This document shows positions 21,366-32,058 of a stretch of 42,297 bases of DNA, piece by piece; positions within the stretch are counted from its first letter, which is position 1, and each line of letters opens with the position of its first letter. The stretch is from Burkholderiales bacterium (GTDB taxonomy: Bacteria > Pseudomonadota > Gammaproteobacteria > Burkholderiales > Burkholderiaceae_C), in assembly GCA_019509985.1 (NCBI GenBank), contig JAEKLF010000069.1, positions 1 through 42,297 of the forward strand. Reading direction: 5' to 3'. The notes under the pieces are model-generated. The model was not told the origin of the DNA. It was given only the letters and a program-made list of their open reading frames with translations, and did no database searches. The position numbers and the translations under genes were made by a program.

Positions 21366-21428
21366 AAGCCCCCACGCTCGCGTTGCTCGCTGCCCCCCGA
21401 GGGGGCGGTCAGCGGCTTCGGGCGGCCG
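21366..21428. repeat. Dispersed GC-rich palindromic repeat upstream of greA
   Basis: A run of C, CGCTCGCG, GCTCGCTG and then CCCCCCGAGGGGGC, followed by GCGGCTTCGGGCGGCCGG. Similar in layout, in the opposite orientation, to 11625-11662. Elements of this C-run/CGCTCG/CCCCGAGGGG pattern are common between genes in some Burkholderiales; the copy number in this genome is unknown. Confidence 0.55.
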
Positions 21429-21443
21429 GGCGCCACTGACGAC

Positions 21444-21920
21444 ATGACGACCATTCCCCTGACCAAGCGCGGCGCCGAGGCGCTCAAGGCCGAGCTGCAC
21501 CGCCTCAAGACCGTCGAGCGCCACGCCGTCGTTCAGGCGATTGCCGAGGCGCGCGCCCAGGGCGACCTCAGCGAGAACGCCGAGTACGACGCCGCCAAGG
21601 ACAAGCAGGGCTTCATCGAAGGCCGCATCCTCGAAATCGAAGGCAAGCTGGCAGCGGCCCAGATCATCGACCCGTCGACGCTGGACGCGGGCGGCCGCGT
21701 GGTGTTCGGCGCCACCGTGGACCTGGAGGAAGAGGCCAGCGGCGCGGAGGTGACCTACCAGATCACCGGTGACGACGAGGCCGACATCAAGCTGGGCCGG
21801 ATCTCGGTCGGCTCGCCCATCGCGCGTGCGCTGATCGGCAAGGAAGCCGGCGACGTGGCCGAGGTGCAGGCCCCCGGCGGCATCAAGCGCTACGAGATCG
21901 TCGAAGTCCGCTACGAGTGA
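21444..21920 (+). CDS. greA: Transcription elongation factor GreA
   Basis: A 158-residue factor that rescues backtracked RNA polymerase by stimulating transcript cleavage. The N-terminal coiled coil carries the acidic tip in [20 protein letters not shown], and the C-terminal FKBP-like domain has [20 protein letters not shown] and [14 protein letters not shown]. Full length. The stop overlaps the start of the next gene (TGATG). Confidence 0.97.
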   Translation: MTTIPLTKRGAEALKAELHRLKTVERHAVVQAIAEARAQGDLSENAEYDAAKDKQGFIEGRILEIEGKLAAAQIIDPSTLDAGGRVVFGATVDLEEEASGAEVTYQITGDDEADIKLGRISVGSPIARALIGKEAGDVAEVQAPGGIKRYEIVEVRYE

Positions 21921-22354
21921 TGTTCGCGCGGCTCCAGGCGCTGCTGGCCGCCCTCTGGGGCGGCTTTTTGCTGTGCATCGCCTTCGTGGCCACGCCGAGC
22001 GCCTTCGCCGTGCTGGAGCGCGCACAGGCCGGGGCGCTGGTCGCGCGACTGTTCTCCATCGAAGCCCAGGTTAGTCTGGCGGCCGGCTTGATCCTGATGC
22101 TGATCGAGCGACGCCTCGCCCACGATTCGGAGGGTGCACGGCCCGTGTTCTCCGCGGCGCTGCTGTTGCCCGCCGTCGCCTTGTTCTGCACGATTGCCGG
22201 CTACTACGGCCTGCAGCCGCTGATGGCGGACGCCAAAGCCGGCGTGGGCGCGGCCTCGTTCGCGGCGCTGCATGGCGCCTCGCTGGCCTTCTTCGGGGTC
22301 AAGGGCCTGGCGGTGCTGACCCTGGCGTGGCTCAGTCTGAAGCGGTCTTCTTGA
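21920..22354 (+). CDS. DUF4149-like four-helix membrane protein
   Basis: A 144-residue membrane protein with about four hydrophobic helices, e.g. LLAALWGGFLLCIAFVATPS and AALLLPAVALFCTIAGYYGL. The FVATPSAF and GYYGL segments and a second-half histidine (ALHGAS) resemble the DUF4149/TMEM205-like family; function unknown. ATG 21920 overlaps the greA stop, so it is translationally coupled. Its last 23 bp overlap the 3' end of yhbY on the other strand. This greA-DUF4149-yhbY order is common in Burkholderiales. Confidence 0.8.
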   Translation: MFARLQALLAALWGGFLLCIAFVATPSAFAVLERAQAGALVARLFSIEAQVSLAAGLILMLIERRLAHDSEGARPVFSAALLLPAVALFCTIAGYYGLQPLMADAKAGVGAASFAALHGASLAFFGVKGLAVLTLAWLSLKRSS

Positions 22355-22805
22355 CGCTGGTGACGCGGCGCTTGGCGCGCTTGATCTCGCCACCCTGGGT
22401 GACCCGCTGGTTACCCATGACCTTGACCTTGCTGACCTGCGGGCGGCTGTTGCCGTTCTTGGAGAACTTGACGATCTTGACGACGCGCGGCCCGGGGCGG
22501 GTGTCCTCGCGCTCGGTCGACGCCTTCTCCGGGATGGGGCGCCACAGCACCAGCAGCTTGCCGATGTGCTGGATGGGCGCGGCGCTCAGCTCGTCGCACA
22601 GTTGGGCGAACATGGCCTCGCGCGCCGTACGGTCGTCGCCCAGCACGCGCACCTTGATCAGGCCATGGGCCTTCAGCGCGGCATCGGTTTCCTTGACGAC
22701 GGCGGGCGTCAGGCCGTCGCCGCCGATCATCACGACGGGGTCGAGATGATGGGCGTCGGCGCGTTTGTCCTTGCGCTGGGCAGGAGTCAGGATGATTTGA
22801 GGCAT
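22332..22805 (-). CDS. yhbY: YhbY-type CRM-domain RNA-binding protein
   Basis: A 157-residue protein. The N-terminal ~95 residues form a CRM domain ([20 protein letters not shown], then [20 protein letters not shown] and [17 protein letters not shown]), which binds precursor 50S ribosomal subunits in E. coli. The remaining ~60 residues are a basic, probably disordered extension ([20 protein letters not shown], then [17 protein letters not shown]) absent from the 97-residue enterobacterial protein. It is divergent from rlmE with only 20 bp between starts, linking two 50S-assembly genes. Confidence 0.92.
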   Translation of the reverse strand: MPQIILTPAQRKDKRADAHHLDPVVMIGGDGLTPAVVKETDAALKAHGLIKVRVLGDDRTAREAMFAQLCDELSAAPIQHIGKLLVLWRPIPEKASTEREDTRPGPRVVKIVKFSKNGNSRPQVSKVKVMGNQRVTQGGEIKRAKRRVTSVKKTASD

Positions 22806-22810
22806 CCGCC

Positions 22811-22816
22811 TATTAT
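22811..22816 (+). promoter_or_regulatory. -10 element of rlmE, possibly leaderless
   Basis: TATTAT lies 9 bp before the rlmE ATG in the 20-bp gap between divergent yhbY and rlmE. There is no room for a ribosome-binding site on the transcript. A -35 would lie inside yhbY and is not obvious. Confidence 0.45.
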
Positions 22817-22825
22817 CGTTTCTCG

Positions 22826-23500
22826 ATGAAAACTCAAACCAAAAGCAAGAAGCTGAACAAGGCGTGGTTGAACAACCACGTCAGCGATCCCTATGTACAG
22901 CAGGCCCAGAAAGACGGCTACCGGTCGCGCGCGGCCTACAAGCTGAAGGAAATCGACGAAGAATTGAAGCTGATCCGCCCGGGTCAGGTGGTCGTCGACC
23001 TGGGCGCCACGCCGGGAGCCTGGAGCCAGTACCTGCGCCGGCGCTTTGCGCCCAAGGAAGCGGGGCAGGGCGGGGCGGCGGTGGGGCAGCTCAACGGCAG
23101 CATCATTGCGCTGGACCTGCTGGACTTCGAGCCCATCGAGGGCGTGCAGTTCATTCAGGGTGACTTCCAGGAGGACGCGGTGCTTGCGGCCCTGGAGGCG
23201 GCACTGGGTGGCCGGCCGGTGGACGTGGTCGTGTCCGACATGGCGCCCAATCTGTCGGGTATTGCGTCCACGGATGCCGCCCGCATCTCCGGTCTGGTCG
23301 AACTGGCCGTGGATTTCTGCAGCAAGCACCTCAAGCCCGAGGGTGCGCTGGTCGCCAAGGTCTTCCACGGCAGCGGCTACAACGAGCTCGTGGCGCTCTT
23401 CAGGACGCGCTTCAAGGTCGTCAAGGCCGTGAAGCCCAAGGCCTCACGCGTTCGCTCTTCCGAGACATTCTTGGTGGGCCTGGGACTGAAACACCCCTGA
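22826..23500 (+). CDS. rlmE: 23S rRNA (uridine(2552)-2'-O)-methyltransferase RlmE
   Basis: A 224-residue FtsJ/RrmJ-type enzyme that methylates the ribose of U2552 late in 50S assembly. The catalytic K-D-K-E tetrad is visible: K in [14 protein letters not shown] in [12 protein letters not shown] in [12 protein letters not shown] and E in [13 protein letters not shown]. The SAM motif is [15 protein letters not shown]. Nothing is missing. In most proteobacteria it precedes ftsH, as here. Confidence 0.96.
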   Translation: MKTQTKSKKLNKAWLNNHVSDPYVQQAQKDGYRSRAAYKLKEIDEELKLIRPGQVVVDLGATPGAWSQYLRRRFAPKEAGQGGAAVGQLNGSIIALDLLDFEPIEGVQFIQGDFQEDAVLAALEAALGGRPVDVVVSDMAPNLSGIASTDAARISGLVELAVDFCSKHLKPEGALVAKVFHGSGYNELVALFRTRFKVVKAVKPKASRVRSSETFLVGLGLKHP

Positions 23501-23527
23501 TTACAGGGCTGGCCCCCTTGCCTCACC

Positions 23528-23533
23528 TAAAAT
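23528..23533 (+). promoter_or_regulatory. Possible -10 element of ftsH
   Basis: TAAAAT between rlmE and ftsH, 54 bp before the chosen GTG start. No well-spaced -35 was found, so readthrough from rlmE is an alternative. Confidence 0.35.
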
Positions 23534-23586
23534 CGCCCCCACTGTCCTGAAAACCCATGCCGGGCCATCAGGGCCAAGGAGTCGCA

Positions 23587-25488
<1,902 letters not shown>

Positions 25489-25503
25489 TTCCTTCCCCAA
25501 ACG

Positions 25504-25533
25504 ACGGGCCCGGTTTTTCACCGGGCCCGTTTT
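25504..25533 (+). terminator. Terminator between ftsH and folP
   Basis: An 11-bp perfect stem ACGGGCCCGGT/ACCGGGCCCGT with a 5-nt loop, followed by TTTC. folP starts only 16 bp later, so some readthrough would be needed unless folP has its own promoter. Confidence 0.8.
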
Positions 25534-25549
25534 CATTGACCGCGCCGTC

Positions 25550-26392
25550 ATGCACTGGCAGACCCGACGTTTCTCGCTGGACCTGAACCGCCCTCGTGTG
25601 ATGGGCATCGTCAACGTGACGCCCGACTCCTTTTCGGACGGCGGCCGGCATGACGACACCCGCACGGCCATTGCCCACTGCGAGCGTCTGGTCGCCGAAG
25701 GGGCCGACATCCTGGACCTCGGCGGCGAATCCACCCGCCCTGGAGCGCCGCGCGTCGATACCGACAGCGAGTGGGCGCGCATTGCCGATGTGCTGGCGGC
25801 GGCGGTGACCATGGGCGTGCCGGTTTCGGTCGACACCTACAAGTCCGACGTGATGCGGCGTGCCTTGGACACCGGCGCCGACATCATCAACGACGTGCAG
25901 GCGCTGCAGCTGCCCGGCGCGCTCGCCGCCGTCGCCGGCAGCGGCGCCGGCGTCTGCCTGATGCACATGCGCGGAGAGCCGGCGTCGATGATGGATCTGG
26001 CGCTCTACGGCGACGTTGTCGGCGAGGTCGGGACTTTCCTGGCCCGGCGTGCCCAGGCGGCGCGGGAGTCGGGCATTCCGGCCGAGTGCATCGTGCTGGA
26101 TCCCGGCTACGGTTTCGCGAAGAGCGGCGAACACAACCTCCGGCTGCTGGCCGGGCAGCAGCGCCTGGTTGAGCTGGGCTATCCGCTGCTCGTCGGCTGG
26201 TCACGCAAGCGCACGCTGGGCGACATCACCGGCCGCGCGGTCGACCAGCGCCTGGCCGGCAGCCTGGCCGCCGCGCTGCGCGCCGTCTGCGCCGGCGCCA
26301 AAGTGCTGCGCGTGCACGATGTCGCCGCGACGGTGGACGCCCTCAAGGTTTGGGCCGCCGTCGATGCGGCGACAATTCCGCCCATCAAATAA
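25550..26392 (+). CDS. folP: Dihydropteroate synthase
   Basis: A 280-residue TIM-barrel enzyme of folate synthesis. It joins p-aminobenzoate to dihydropterin pyrophosphate and is the sulfonamide target. The family motifs are present: [14 protein letters not shown] near the N-terminus, [13 protein letters not shown] for pyrophosphate binding, and [15 protein letters not shown] towards the end. Starting at [12 protein letters not shown] gives family-normal length. It lies between ftsH and glmM, 13 bp upstream of the latter. Confidence 0.97.
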   Translation: MHWQTRRFSLDLNRPRVMGIVNVTPDSFSDGGRHDDTRTAIAHCERLVAEGADILDLGGESTRPGAPRVDTDSEWARIADVLAAAVTMGVPVSVDTYKSDVMRRALDTGADIINDVQALQLPGALAAVAGSGAGVCLMHMRGEPASMMDLALYGDVVGEVGTFLARRAQAARESGIPAECIVLDPGYGFAKSGEHNLRLLAGQQRLVELGYPLLVGWSRKRTLGDITGRAVDQRLAGSLAAALRAVCAGAKVLRVHDVAATVDALKVWAAVDAATIPPIK

Positions 26393-26405
26393 AAGGAAGA
26401 GCTCG

Positions 26406-27737
26406 ATGAGCCGCAAGTATTTCGGGACCGACGGCATTCGAGGCACCGTGGGTCAGGACCCGATCACGCCGGACTTCATGCTGCGCCTGGGTCATGCCGT
26501 CGGCCGCGTGCTGCGCAAGACCAGCAAGCGCCCGACGGTGCTGATCGGCAAGGACACGCGCATCTCCGGCTACATGATCGAATCGGCCCTGGAGGCGGGT
26601 TTCGCGTCCGCCGGCGTCAACGTGCTGCTGACCGGCCCGCTGCCCACGCCCGGCGTGGCCTACCTCACGCGCGCGCTGCGCCAGGATCTCGGCGTCGTCA
26701 TCAGTGCCTCGCACAACCCCTTTGCCGACAACGGCATCAAGTTCTTCTCGGCCAAGGGCGAGAAGCTGCCCGACGCCTGGGAGCAGGCCGTCGAGGCCGC
26801 GCTGGAAGAGGCTCCGCAGTGGGTGGACTCGGCCAGCCTCGGCCGCGCCAAGCGCCTGGAAGATGCGCGTGGGCGCTACATCGAGTTCTGCAAGAACAGC
26901 TTCGGGTCCGACCTGACGCTCAAGGGCCTGAAGATCGTCGTCGATGCTGCCAATGGCGCGGCCTATCACGTGGCGCCGGACGTCTTCCACGAGCTGGGCG
27001 CCGAAGTCATCTCCATTGGTTGCAAGCCCGATGGTTTCAACATCAACGCCGGCTTCGGCGCGACGGCACCGGGCGCGCTGGTCGAGGCGGTCAAGGCAAA
27101 CGGCGCGGACTATGGCGTGGCGCTGGATGGCGATGCCGACCGGCTGCAACTGGTGGACGCCAACGGCCGCCTCTACAACGGCGACGAGCTGCTCTATGTG
27201 ATGGTGGCGGATCGTCTCAGCCGGGGCCTGCGCGTGCCCGGCGCGGTGGGCACGCTGATGACCAACATGGCCGTCGAGCTGGCGCTGCGTTCGCGCGACG
27301 TGGAGTTCGTGCGTGCCAAGGTGGGCGACCGCTACGTGCTGGAAGAACTCGCAGCGCGCGGCTGGCAGCTGGGCGGCGAGGGTTCTGGCCACTTGCTGGC
27401 GCTGGACAAGCACACGACGGGCGATGGCATCGTCAGTGCGCTGCTGGTGCTGCAGTCGGTCTGCCGCAGCGGGCGCAGCCTGGCCGAGCAACTGCAGGGC
27501 GTCGACCTGTTCCCGCAGACGCTGATCAATGTGCGCCTGGCGGCCGGCCAGGATTGGAAGAGCAGCACCCGCCTGGCGGAAGAGCAGGCGGCCGTGACGG
27601 CCGAACTGGGTGACCGTGGCCGGGTGTTGATCCGTGCTTCGGGCACGGAGCCGCTGCTGCGCGTGATGGTCGAGGCGTCGGACGCCGGGCTGGCCCAGCG
27701 CTGCGCCCAACGCCTAGTGGATGCCGTGTCGGCTTGA
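26406..27737 (+). CDS. glmM: Phosphoglucosamine mutase
   Basis: A 443-residue enzyme converting glucosamine-6-phosphate to glucosamine-1-phosphate for UDP-GlcNAc and the cell wall. The start is [20 protein letters not shown]. The active serine that carries the phosphate is S102 in [14 protein letters not shown]. The metal loop is [13 protein letters not shown], the sugar loop GEGSGHLL, and the C-terminal phosphate-binding loop [22 protein letters not shown] precedes the ATG. A terminator follows at 27758. Confidence 0.98.
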   Translation: MSRKYFGTDGIRGTVGQDPITPDFMLRLGHAVGRVLRKTSKRPTVLIGKDTRISGYMIESALEAGFASAGVNVLLTGPLPTPGVAYLTRALRQDLGVVISASHNPFADNGIKFFSAKGEKLPDAWEQAVEAALEEAPQWVDSASLGRAKRLEDARGRYIEFCKNSFGSDLTLKGLKIVVDAANGAAYHVAPDVFHELGAEVISIGCKPDGFNINAGFGATAPGALVEAVKANGADYGVALDGDADRLQLVDANGRLYNGDELLYVMVADRLSRGLRVPGAVGTLMTNMAVELALRSRDVEFVRAKVGDRYVLEELAARGWQLGGEGSGHLLALDKHTTGDGIVSALLVLQSVCRSGRSLAEQLQGVDLFPQTLINVRLAAGQDWKSSTRLAEEQAAVTAELGDRGRVLIRASGTEPLLRVMVEASDAGLAQRCAQRLVDAVSA

Positions 27738-27757
27738 GTCGCGGTGCCGCCAACGAC

Positions 27758-27783
27758 AAAGGCCGCCCTCGGACGGCCTTTTG
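27758..27783. terminator. Terminator of glmM, partly bidirectional
   Basis: An 8-bp stem AAAGGCCG/CGGCCTTT with an 8-nt loop runs into TTTTG on the plus strand. Read on the minus strand it gives a stem followed by TTTGT, so it could also end the short transcript described just downstream. Confidence 0.85.
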
Positions 27784-27797
27784 CCTGTTGCCTGGGA

Positions 27798-27854
27798 TTA
27801 CTTCCCCAGCAGGGCGCTGGCAGCCAGCGCGATCAGGGACGTGCGACCGATCAT
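27798..27854 (-). CDS. Possible 18-residue small protein or PhoB-controlled sRNA
   Basis: An ATG-to-TAA frame of 18 codons encodes MIGRTSLIALAASALLGK, a short hydrophobic helix with basic ends. It lies about 27 nt inside a transcript predicted from the minus-strand Pho box and -10 at 27890-27922, which would end near the 27758 hairpin (about 125 nt). Only a weak AGAG precedes the ATG, so the transcript might instead be non-coding. In-frame codons upstream also read protein-like (PIVFDLYQSS), so a non-ATG start or the end of a decayed gene cannot be excluded. I recognise no family. Confidence 0.35.
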   Translation of the reverse strand: MIGRTSLIALAASALLGK

Positions 27855-27889
27855 GGAGCTCTGGTAGAGATCGAAAACGATGGGCCGGC

Positions 27890-27922
27890 ACTCTAGAAGT
27901 GCAATGTGACGCTTGCGTGAGC
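27890..27922 (-). promoter_or_regulatory. Pho box and -10 pointing away from pstS
   Basis: Read on the minus strand: GCTCACG-CAAG-CGTCACA, then 9 bp, then TAGAGT. The 12-mer CGTCACATTGCA is identical to the pstS Pho box half-site region, and the spacing to the -10 is the same (pstS: CGTCACA, 9 bp, TAGGAT). Two 7-bp repeats at 11-bp phase replacing the -35 are the hallmark of PhoB-activated promoters. Confidence 0.6.
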
Positions 27923-27933
27923 ATCAAATGACG

Positions 27934-27951
27934 TTGTCACAAAGCGGTTCA
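27934..27951 (+). promoter_or_regulatory. Additional Pho-box-like repeat
   Basis: TTGTCAC-AAAG-CGGTTCA has the 7-4-7 layout but a weaker second half. It lies between the two stronger boxes and could be an auxiliary PhoB site for pstS. Confidence 0.35.
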
Positions 27952-28006
27952 AGCGGCTTCCCATCCGGCCTTTGACGCGCTCCAATGCCCGAAGGATGAC
28001 GTTAGC

Positions 28007-28039
28007 GGTCACTAATTCGTCACATTGCATCCCTAGGAT
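28007..28039 (+). promoter_or_regulatory. Pho box and -10 of pstS
   Basis: GGTCACT-AATT-CGTCACA (28007-28024) matches the direct-repeat PhoB box layout. A third, weaker unit, GATGACG, lies one 11-bp turn upstream. TAGGAT at 28034-28039 serves as the -10, with PhoB taking the -35 place. The start would be near 28046, giving a 34-nt leader with GGAAAGG before the pstS ATG. The pst-pho operon should therefore be induced by phosphate limitation. Confidence 0.8.
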
Positions 28040-28079
28040 GCTGAACATCGTCAAACCCGCTCGCGGAAAGGTGTTTCAG

Positions 28080-29120
28080 ATGAACTTTGTCCAAGTCAGC
28101 AAGTCGCTCGTGATCGTCACGGGTCTTTTCGGCGCCCAGGTGGCCCTTGCTCAGGACGTGACAGGCGCCGGCGCCACTTTCCCCGCGCCGATCTACGCCA
28201 AATGGGCCGACGCCTACAACAAGGCCACCGGCGCTCGCATCAATTACCAATCGGTCGGCTCCGGTGCCGGCATCAAGCAGATCAAGGCCAAGACGGTCGA
28301 CTTCGGCGCGTCTGACATGCCGCTGAAAGACGAAGATCTGGCCAAGGACGGTCTGGTGCAATTCCCGACCGTCATCGGCGGCGTCGTGCCCGTCGTCAAC
28401 ATCAAGGGTATCGCTGCAGGACAGATCAAGCTGACCGGCTCCGTGCTGGCCGACATCTATCTCGGCAAGATCACGAAGTGGAACGACGCGGCCATCACCG
28501 CGCTGAACGCCGGTGTCGCGCTGCCCGACGCCACCATCGCTCCGGTGGCGCGCGCAGACGGCTCGGGCACGACCTTCATCTTCACGAACTATCTGTCCAA
28601 GGTCAGCGAAGACTGGAAGAGCAAGGTCGGCGAAGGCACGACGGTCAAGTGGCTGACCGGCACGGCCGGCAAGGGCAACGAGGGCGTCGCCGCCTTCGTG
28701 CAGCGTCTGCCCAACTCCATCGGCTACGTCGAGTACGCCTATGTGAAGCAGAACAAGATGACCTACGTTCAGCTGAAGAACAAGGAAGGCCAGTGGGTCA
28801 CCCCGAGCGATGAAGCCTTCAAGTCTGCCGCTGCCGGCGCCGACTGGAACAAGACCTTCTACCAGATCACGACCGACCAGCCGGGCAAGGCTTCGTGGCC
28901 CATCACGAACCCCACGTACATCCTGATGTACAAGGCGCAGGACAAGCCGGCCCAGGCGGCCGCTGCGCTGAAGTTCTTCGAGTGGGCCTACAACAACGGC
29001 GACAAGATGGCCGATGAACTGGACTACGTGCCCCTGCCAGCTACCGTGAAGGAACTGGTGCGCAAGCAGTGGACCGACCACATCAAGGACAGCGCCGGCA
29101 AGCCCGTCGCCTTCAAGTGA
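28080..29120 (+). CDS. pstS: Periplasmic phosphate-binding protein PstS
   Basis: A 346-residue substrate-binding protein of the high-affinity phosphate ABC transporter. The signal peptide ends ALA before [20 protein letters not shown], the standard mature start. Phosphate-binding loops are visible in [29 protein letters not shown] and [13 protein letters not shown] 28080 was preferred because it starts the signal peptide and lies downstream of the promoter. First gene of pstSCAB-phoU-phoBR. Confidence 0.98.
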   Translation: MNFVQVSKSLVIVTGLFGAQVALAQDVTGAGATFPAPIYAKWADAYNKATGARINYQSVGSGAGIKQIKAKTVDFGASDMPLKDEDLAKDGLVQFPTVIGGVVPVVNIKGIAAGQIKLTGSVLADIYLGKITKWNDAAITALNAGVALPDATIAPVARADGSGTTFIFTNYLSKVSEDWKSKVGEGTTVKWLTGTAGKGNEGVAAFVQRLPNSIGYVEYAYVKQNKMTYVQLKNKEGQWVTPSDEAFKSAAAGADWNKTFYQITTDQPGKASWPITNPTYILMYKAQDKPAQAAAALKFFEWAYNNGDKMADELDYVPLPATVKELVRKQWTDHIKDSAGKPVAFK

Positions 29121-29216
29121 ACCCAGGGCGCCATCTGTGCTGATGCAGGCCCGGCTCCGGCCGGGCTTTGTCACATCGAGGGGCGCCATTCCCGTGACCG
29201 GACCTTCGGAGGTTCC

Positions 29217-30233
29217 TTGGCCGCCATCCTTCCAGCCGACAGTGCCAACGCTGATCGCAGCGAACCTCAATCGATGAAACCTCAGCCGCCACGCCGCCGC
29301 GTCGCCCCCTGGGCCGACGGTCTCTTCGCCGCACTGGCGCAGGGTGCGGCCTGGCTGACACTGGCCCTGATGGTCGGCATCATCGGCTCTCTCATCGTCG
29401 GTGCGTCGCCGGCCCTCAAGGCCTTCGGCCTCGGCTTCCTGACCAGCGCGGAATGGGATCCGGTGCAGGAGAAGTTCGGCGGGCTGGTAATGATCTACGG
29501 CACGCTGGCCAGCTCGTTCATCGCGCTGGTCATCGCCGTGCCGGTCAGCTTTGGCATCGCCATCTTCCTGACGGAGCTGTCGCCGAGCTGGTTGAAGCGC
29601 CCGCTGGGCATCGCCATCGAGCTGCTGGCCGCCGTTCCTTCCATCGTCTACGGCATGTGGGGCCTGCTGGTGTTCGGCCCCATCCTGGCCACCTTCGTGC
29701 AGGCGCCGCTGCAGGCCATGCTGAGCGGCGTGCCCTATCTCGGCTCGCTGGTGTCCGGCCCGCCGGTGGGCATCGGCATCCTGTCGGCCGGCATCATCCT
29801 GGCGATCATGATCATCCCCTTCATCGCCTCGGTGATGCGCGACGTCTTCGAGGTCACGCCGCCGATGCTGAAGGAGAGCGCCTATGGCCTGGGTGCGACG
29901 ACCTGGGAGGTCGTCTCCAGGGTCGTGCTGCCCTACACCAAGACCGGCGTCGTCGGCGGCGTCATGCTCGGCCTGGGCCGCGCGCTCGGCGAGACGATGG
30001 CGGTCACCTTCGTCATCGGCAACATGAACCAGCTCAATTCGCTGTCCGTCTTCGAGGCGGCCAACAGCATCACGTCGACGCTGGCCAACGAGTTCGCCGA
30101 AGCCGGCGAAGGCCTGCACCAGGCATCGCTGATGTACCTCGGCCTCGTGCTCTTCCTGATCACCTTTGTCGTGCTGTCCATGTCCAAGCTGCTGCTCTCC
30201 AGGCTGAAGAAGAGCGAAGGAGCCCGCGCATGA
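29217..30233 (+). CDS. pstC: Phosphate ABC transporter permease PstC
   Basis: A 338-residue (from TTG 29217) inner-membrane permease with about six transmembrane helices. It carries the EAA-type cytoplasmic loop [20 protein letters not shown], followed by [20 protein letters not shown], which contacts PstB. TTG 29217 has GGAGG four bases upstream; ATG 29274, 19 codons later, has no ribosome-binding site but starts nearer the conserved region, so the start is uncertain. The stop overlaps the pstA start (ATGA). Confidence 0.95.
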   Translation: MAAILPADSANADRSEPQSMKPQPPRRRVAPWADGLFAALAQGAAWLTLALMVGIIGSLIVGASPALKAFGLGFLTSAEWDPVQEKFGGLVMIYGTLASSFIALVIAVPVSFGIAIFLTELSPSWLKRPLGIAIELLAAVPSIVYGMWGLLVFGPILATFVQAPLQAMLSGVPYLGSLVSGPPVGIGILSAGIILAIMIIPFIASVMRDVFEVTPPMLKESAYGLGATTWEVVSRVVLPYTKTGVVGGVMLGLGRALGETMAVTFVIGNMNQLNSLSVFEAANSITSTLANEFAEAGEGLHQASLMYLGLVLFLITFVVLSMSKLLLSRLKKSEGARA

Positions 30234-31090
30234 CCACCCTCGACGCAGGCCGCCTGGCCATGCATGCCAAGCGCAAGCGGGTGAACGCCGTTGCGCTGGC
30301 GCTGTCGCTGGGCGCCATGGCCTTCGGCGTGTTCTGGCTGATCTGGATTCTGTTCGAGACCGTCTATCTCGGCATCGGCGGCCTGACCTTCGCCACCTTC
30401 ACGCAGATGACGCCACCGCCGCAGGCGGAGGGCGGTGGCCTGGCCAACGCCATCTTCGGCAGCCTCGTCATGGTGGCCCTGGCGACGCTGGTAGGTACGC
30501 CCATCGGCATCCTGGCGGGCGTCTATCTCGCCGAGTACGGTCAGAAGACCTGGCTGGGCAGCGCGGTGCGCTTCATCAACGACATCCTGCTGTCGGCACC
30601 GTCCATCGTCGTTGGCCTGTTCGTCTACGCCACCGTCGTCGCCAGGCTGAAGAGCTTCTCCGGGCTGGCGGGCGCGCTGGCGTTGGCGCTGCTCGTCATC
30701 CCGGTCGTCATCCGCACGACCGAGAACATGCTCAGCCTGGTGCCGAATGCGCTGCGCGAAGCGGCCTACGCGCTCGGCACGCCGAAGTGGAAGGTCATCC
30801 TCACCGTCACGCTGAAGGCAGCCCGCGCCGGCGTGCTGACCGGCATCCTGCTGGCCCTGGCCCGCGTGTCGGGCGAGACCGCGCCGCTGCTGTTCACCGC
30901 GCTGTCCAACCAGTTCTGGACCAGCGACCTCAGCTCGCCAATGGCCAGCCTGCCGGTCACCATCTTCAAGTTCGCGATGAGCCCCTACGAGAACTGGCAG
31001 AAGCTGGCCTGGGCCGGCGTCTTCCTGATCACCATCGGTGTGCTGCTGCTGAATATCGCGGCCCGCGTGCTCTTCAAGAACAAACACTAA
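30230..31090 (+). CDS. pstA: Phosphate ABC transporter permease PstA
   Basis: A 286-residue permease partner of PstC with about six transmembrane helices. The EAA-like loop is [20 protein letters not shown], and [20 protein letters not shown] is the conserved segment thereafter. GAAGGAG precedes the ATG, which overlaps the pstC stop by 4 bp. pstB follows 9 bp after its stop. Confidence 0.97.
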   Translation: MTTLDAGRLAMHAKRKRVNAVALALSLGAMAFGVFWLIWILFETVYLGIGGLTFATFTQMTPPPQAEGGGLANAIFGSLVMVALATLVGTPIGILAGVYLAEYGQKTWLGSAVRFINDILLSAPSIVVGLFVYATVVARLKSFSGLAGALALALLVIPVVIRTTENMLSLVPNALREAAYALGTPKWKVILTVTLKAARAGVLTGILLALARVSGETAPLLFTALSNQFWTSDLSSPMASLPVTIFKFAMSPYENWQKLAWAGVFLITIGVLLLNIAARVLFKNKH

Positions 31091-31099
31091 GGACCCACC

Positions 31100-31885
31100 A
31101 TGGACGCCAAGATCGAAACGCCTGTGGGCGAGCGCGCCAAGCTTTCGGTGCGCAACCTGAACTTCTACTACGGCAGCTTCCACGCGCTGAAGAACATCAA
31201 CCTCGACATCCCCGAGAAGAAGGTCACCGCCTTCATCGGCCCGTCGGGTTGCGGCAAGAGCACGCTGCTGCGCACGCTGAACCGCATGTTCGAGCTCTAC
31301 CCCGAGCAGCGCGCCGAAGGCCAGATCCTGCTCGACGGGGAGGACATGCTGTCCAGCGGCGAGGACGTCTCCCTGGTGCGCGCCAAGGTCGGCATGGTTT
31401 TCCAGAAGCCCACGCCGTTCCCGATGTCCATCTACGACAACATCGCCTTCGGCGTGCGCCTGTTCGAGACGCTGCCCCGCGTGGAGATGGACGAACGCGT
31501 CGAATGGGCGCTGAAGAAGGCCGCCCTCTGGACCGAGGTGAAGGACAAGCTCAACCAGAGCGGCTCCGGCCTCTCCGGCGGCCAGCAGCAGCGCCTGTGC
31601 ATCGCACGTGGCATCGCCATCAAGCCCGAAGTGCTGCTGCTCGACGAGCCCTGCTCGGCGCTGGACCCGATCTCCACCGGCAAGATCGAAGAGCTCATCC
31701 ACGAGCTCAAGAGCGACTACACCGTCGCCATCGTGACGCACAACATGCAGCAAGCCGCGCGCTGCTCGGACTACACGGCCTACATGTACCTCGGCGACCT
31801 CATCGAGTTCGGCCCCACGGCCGAGCTCTTCATGAAGCCCAAGCGCAAGGACACCGAGGACTACATCACCGGCCGCTTCGGCTAA
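31100..31885 (+). CDS. pstB: Phosphate ABC transporter ATP-binding protein PstB
   Basis: A 261-residue ATPase that powers PstCA and also takes part in phosphate signalling to PhoR. Walker A is GPSGCGKST, the Q-loop [12 protein letters not shown], the ABC signature [13 protein letters not shown] and Walker [13 protein letters not shown], with the H-switch in [17 protein letters not shown]-type ending (DYITGRFG) is normal. The stop codon abuts the terminal inverted repeat of the element at 31885-32045, which separates it from phoU. Confidence 0.98.
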   Translation: MDAKIETPVGERAKLSVRNLNFYYGSFHALKNINLDIPEKKVTAFIGPSGCGKSTLLRTLNRMFELYPEQRAEGQILLDGEDMLSSGEDVSLVRAKVGMVFQKPTPFPMSIYDNIAFGVRLFETLPRVEMDERVEWALKKAALWTEVKDKLNQSGSGLSGGQQQRLCIARGIAIKPEVLLLDEPCSALDPISTGKIEELIHELKSDYTVAIVTHNMQQAARCSDYTAYMYLGDLIEFGPTAELFMKPKRKDTEDYITGRFG

Positions 31886-32045
31886 GAAGCTGTGACCGAA
31901 CCCCACACACCCGCTCATCCCGCCGCGACGCCGCCACTCGGCGTTGCAAATGCTCGCCGTAACCTGAGCTACGGCTGCGCTTTGCGCCTTGATTGGCGCC
32001 GCCGCGACGGCCTGCTCGGCCGCGCGGGATTCAGTCACAGCTTCT
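31885..32045. repeat. 161-bp element with perfect 12-bp terminal inverted repeats
   Basis: AGAAGCTGTGAC at 31885-31896 is the exact reverse complement of GTCACAGCTTCT at 32034-32045, and the match continues imperfectly inward (GACCGAACCCC against GACTGAATCCC). The inside holds further GC-rich dyads (CCGCCGCGACGCCGCC against GGCGCCGCCGCGACGG; CTACGGCTGCGC region). There is no ORF of its own with a start and ribosome-binding site. It fills the whole pstB-phoU gap. The layout suits a MITE or large REP-type element that can fold as RNA in the middle of the pst operon. Confidence 0.7.
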
Positions 32046-32058
32046 CAAGGAGGACGGC

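Noticed and set aside
27526..27927. A 133-codon minus-strand frame over the glmM end and the pstS upstream region
   Set aside because: Pro/Arg/His-rich and antisense to glmM; the short frame in another phase (27798-27854) fits the predicted promoter better.
28020..32038. Very long minus-strand open frames (about 700 codons each) opposite pstS, pstC, pstA, pstB
   Set aside because: They are antisense to well-recognised genes, have arginine/aspartate/glutamine/histidine-rich compositions typical of GC-rich shadow frames, and show no conserved motif.
31993..32058. A longer PhoU start within the inverted-repeat element
   Set aside because: ATG 32059 has AAGGAGG and matches family length; upstream codons belong to the repeat.
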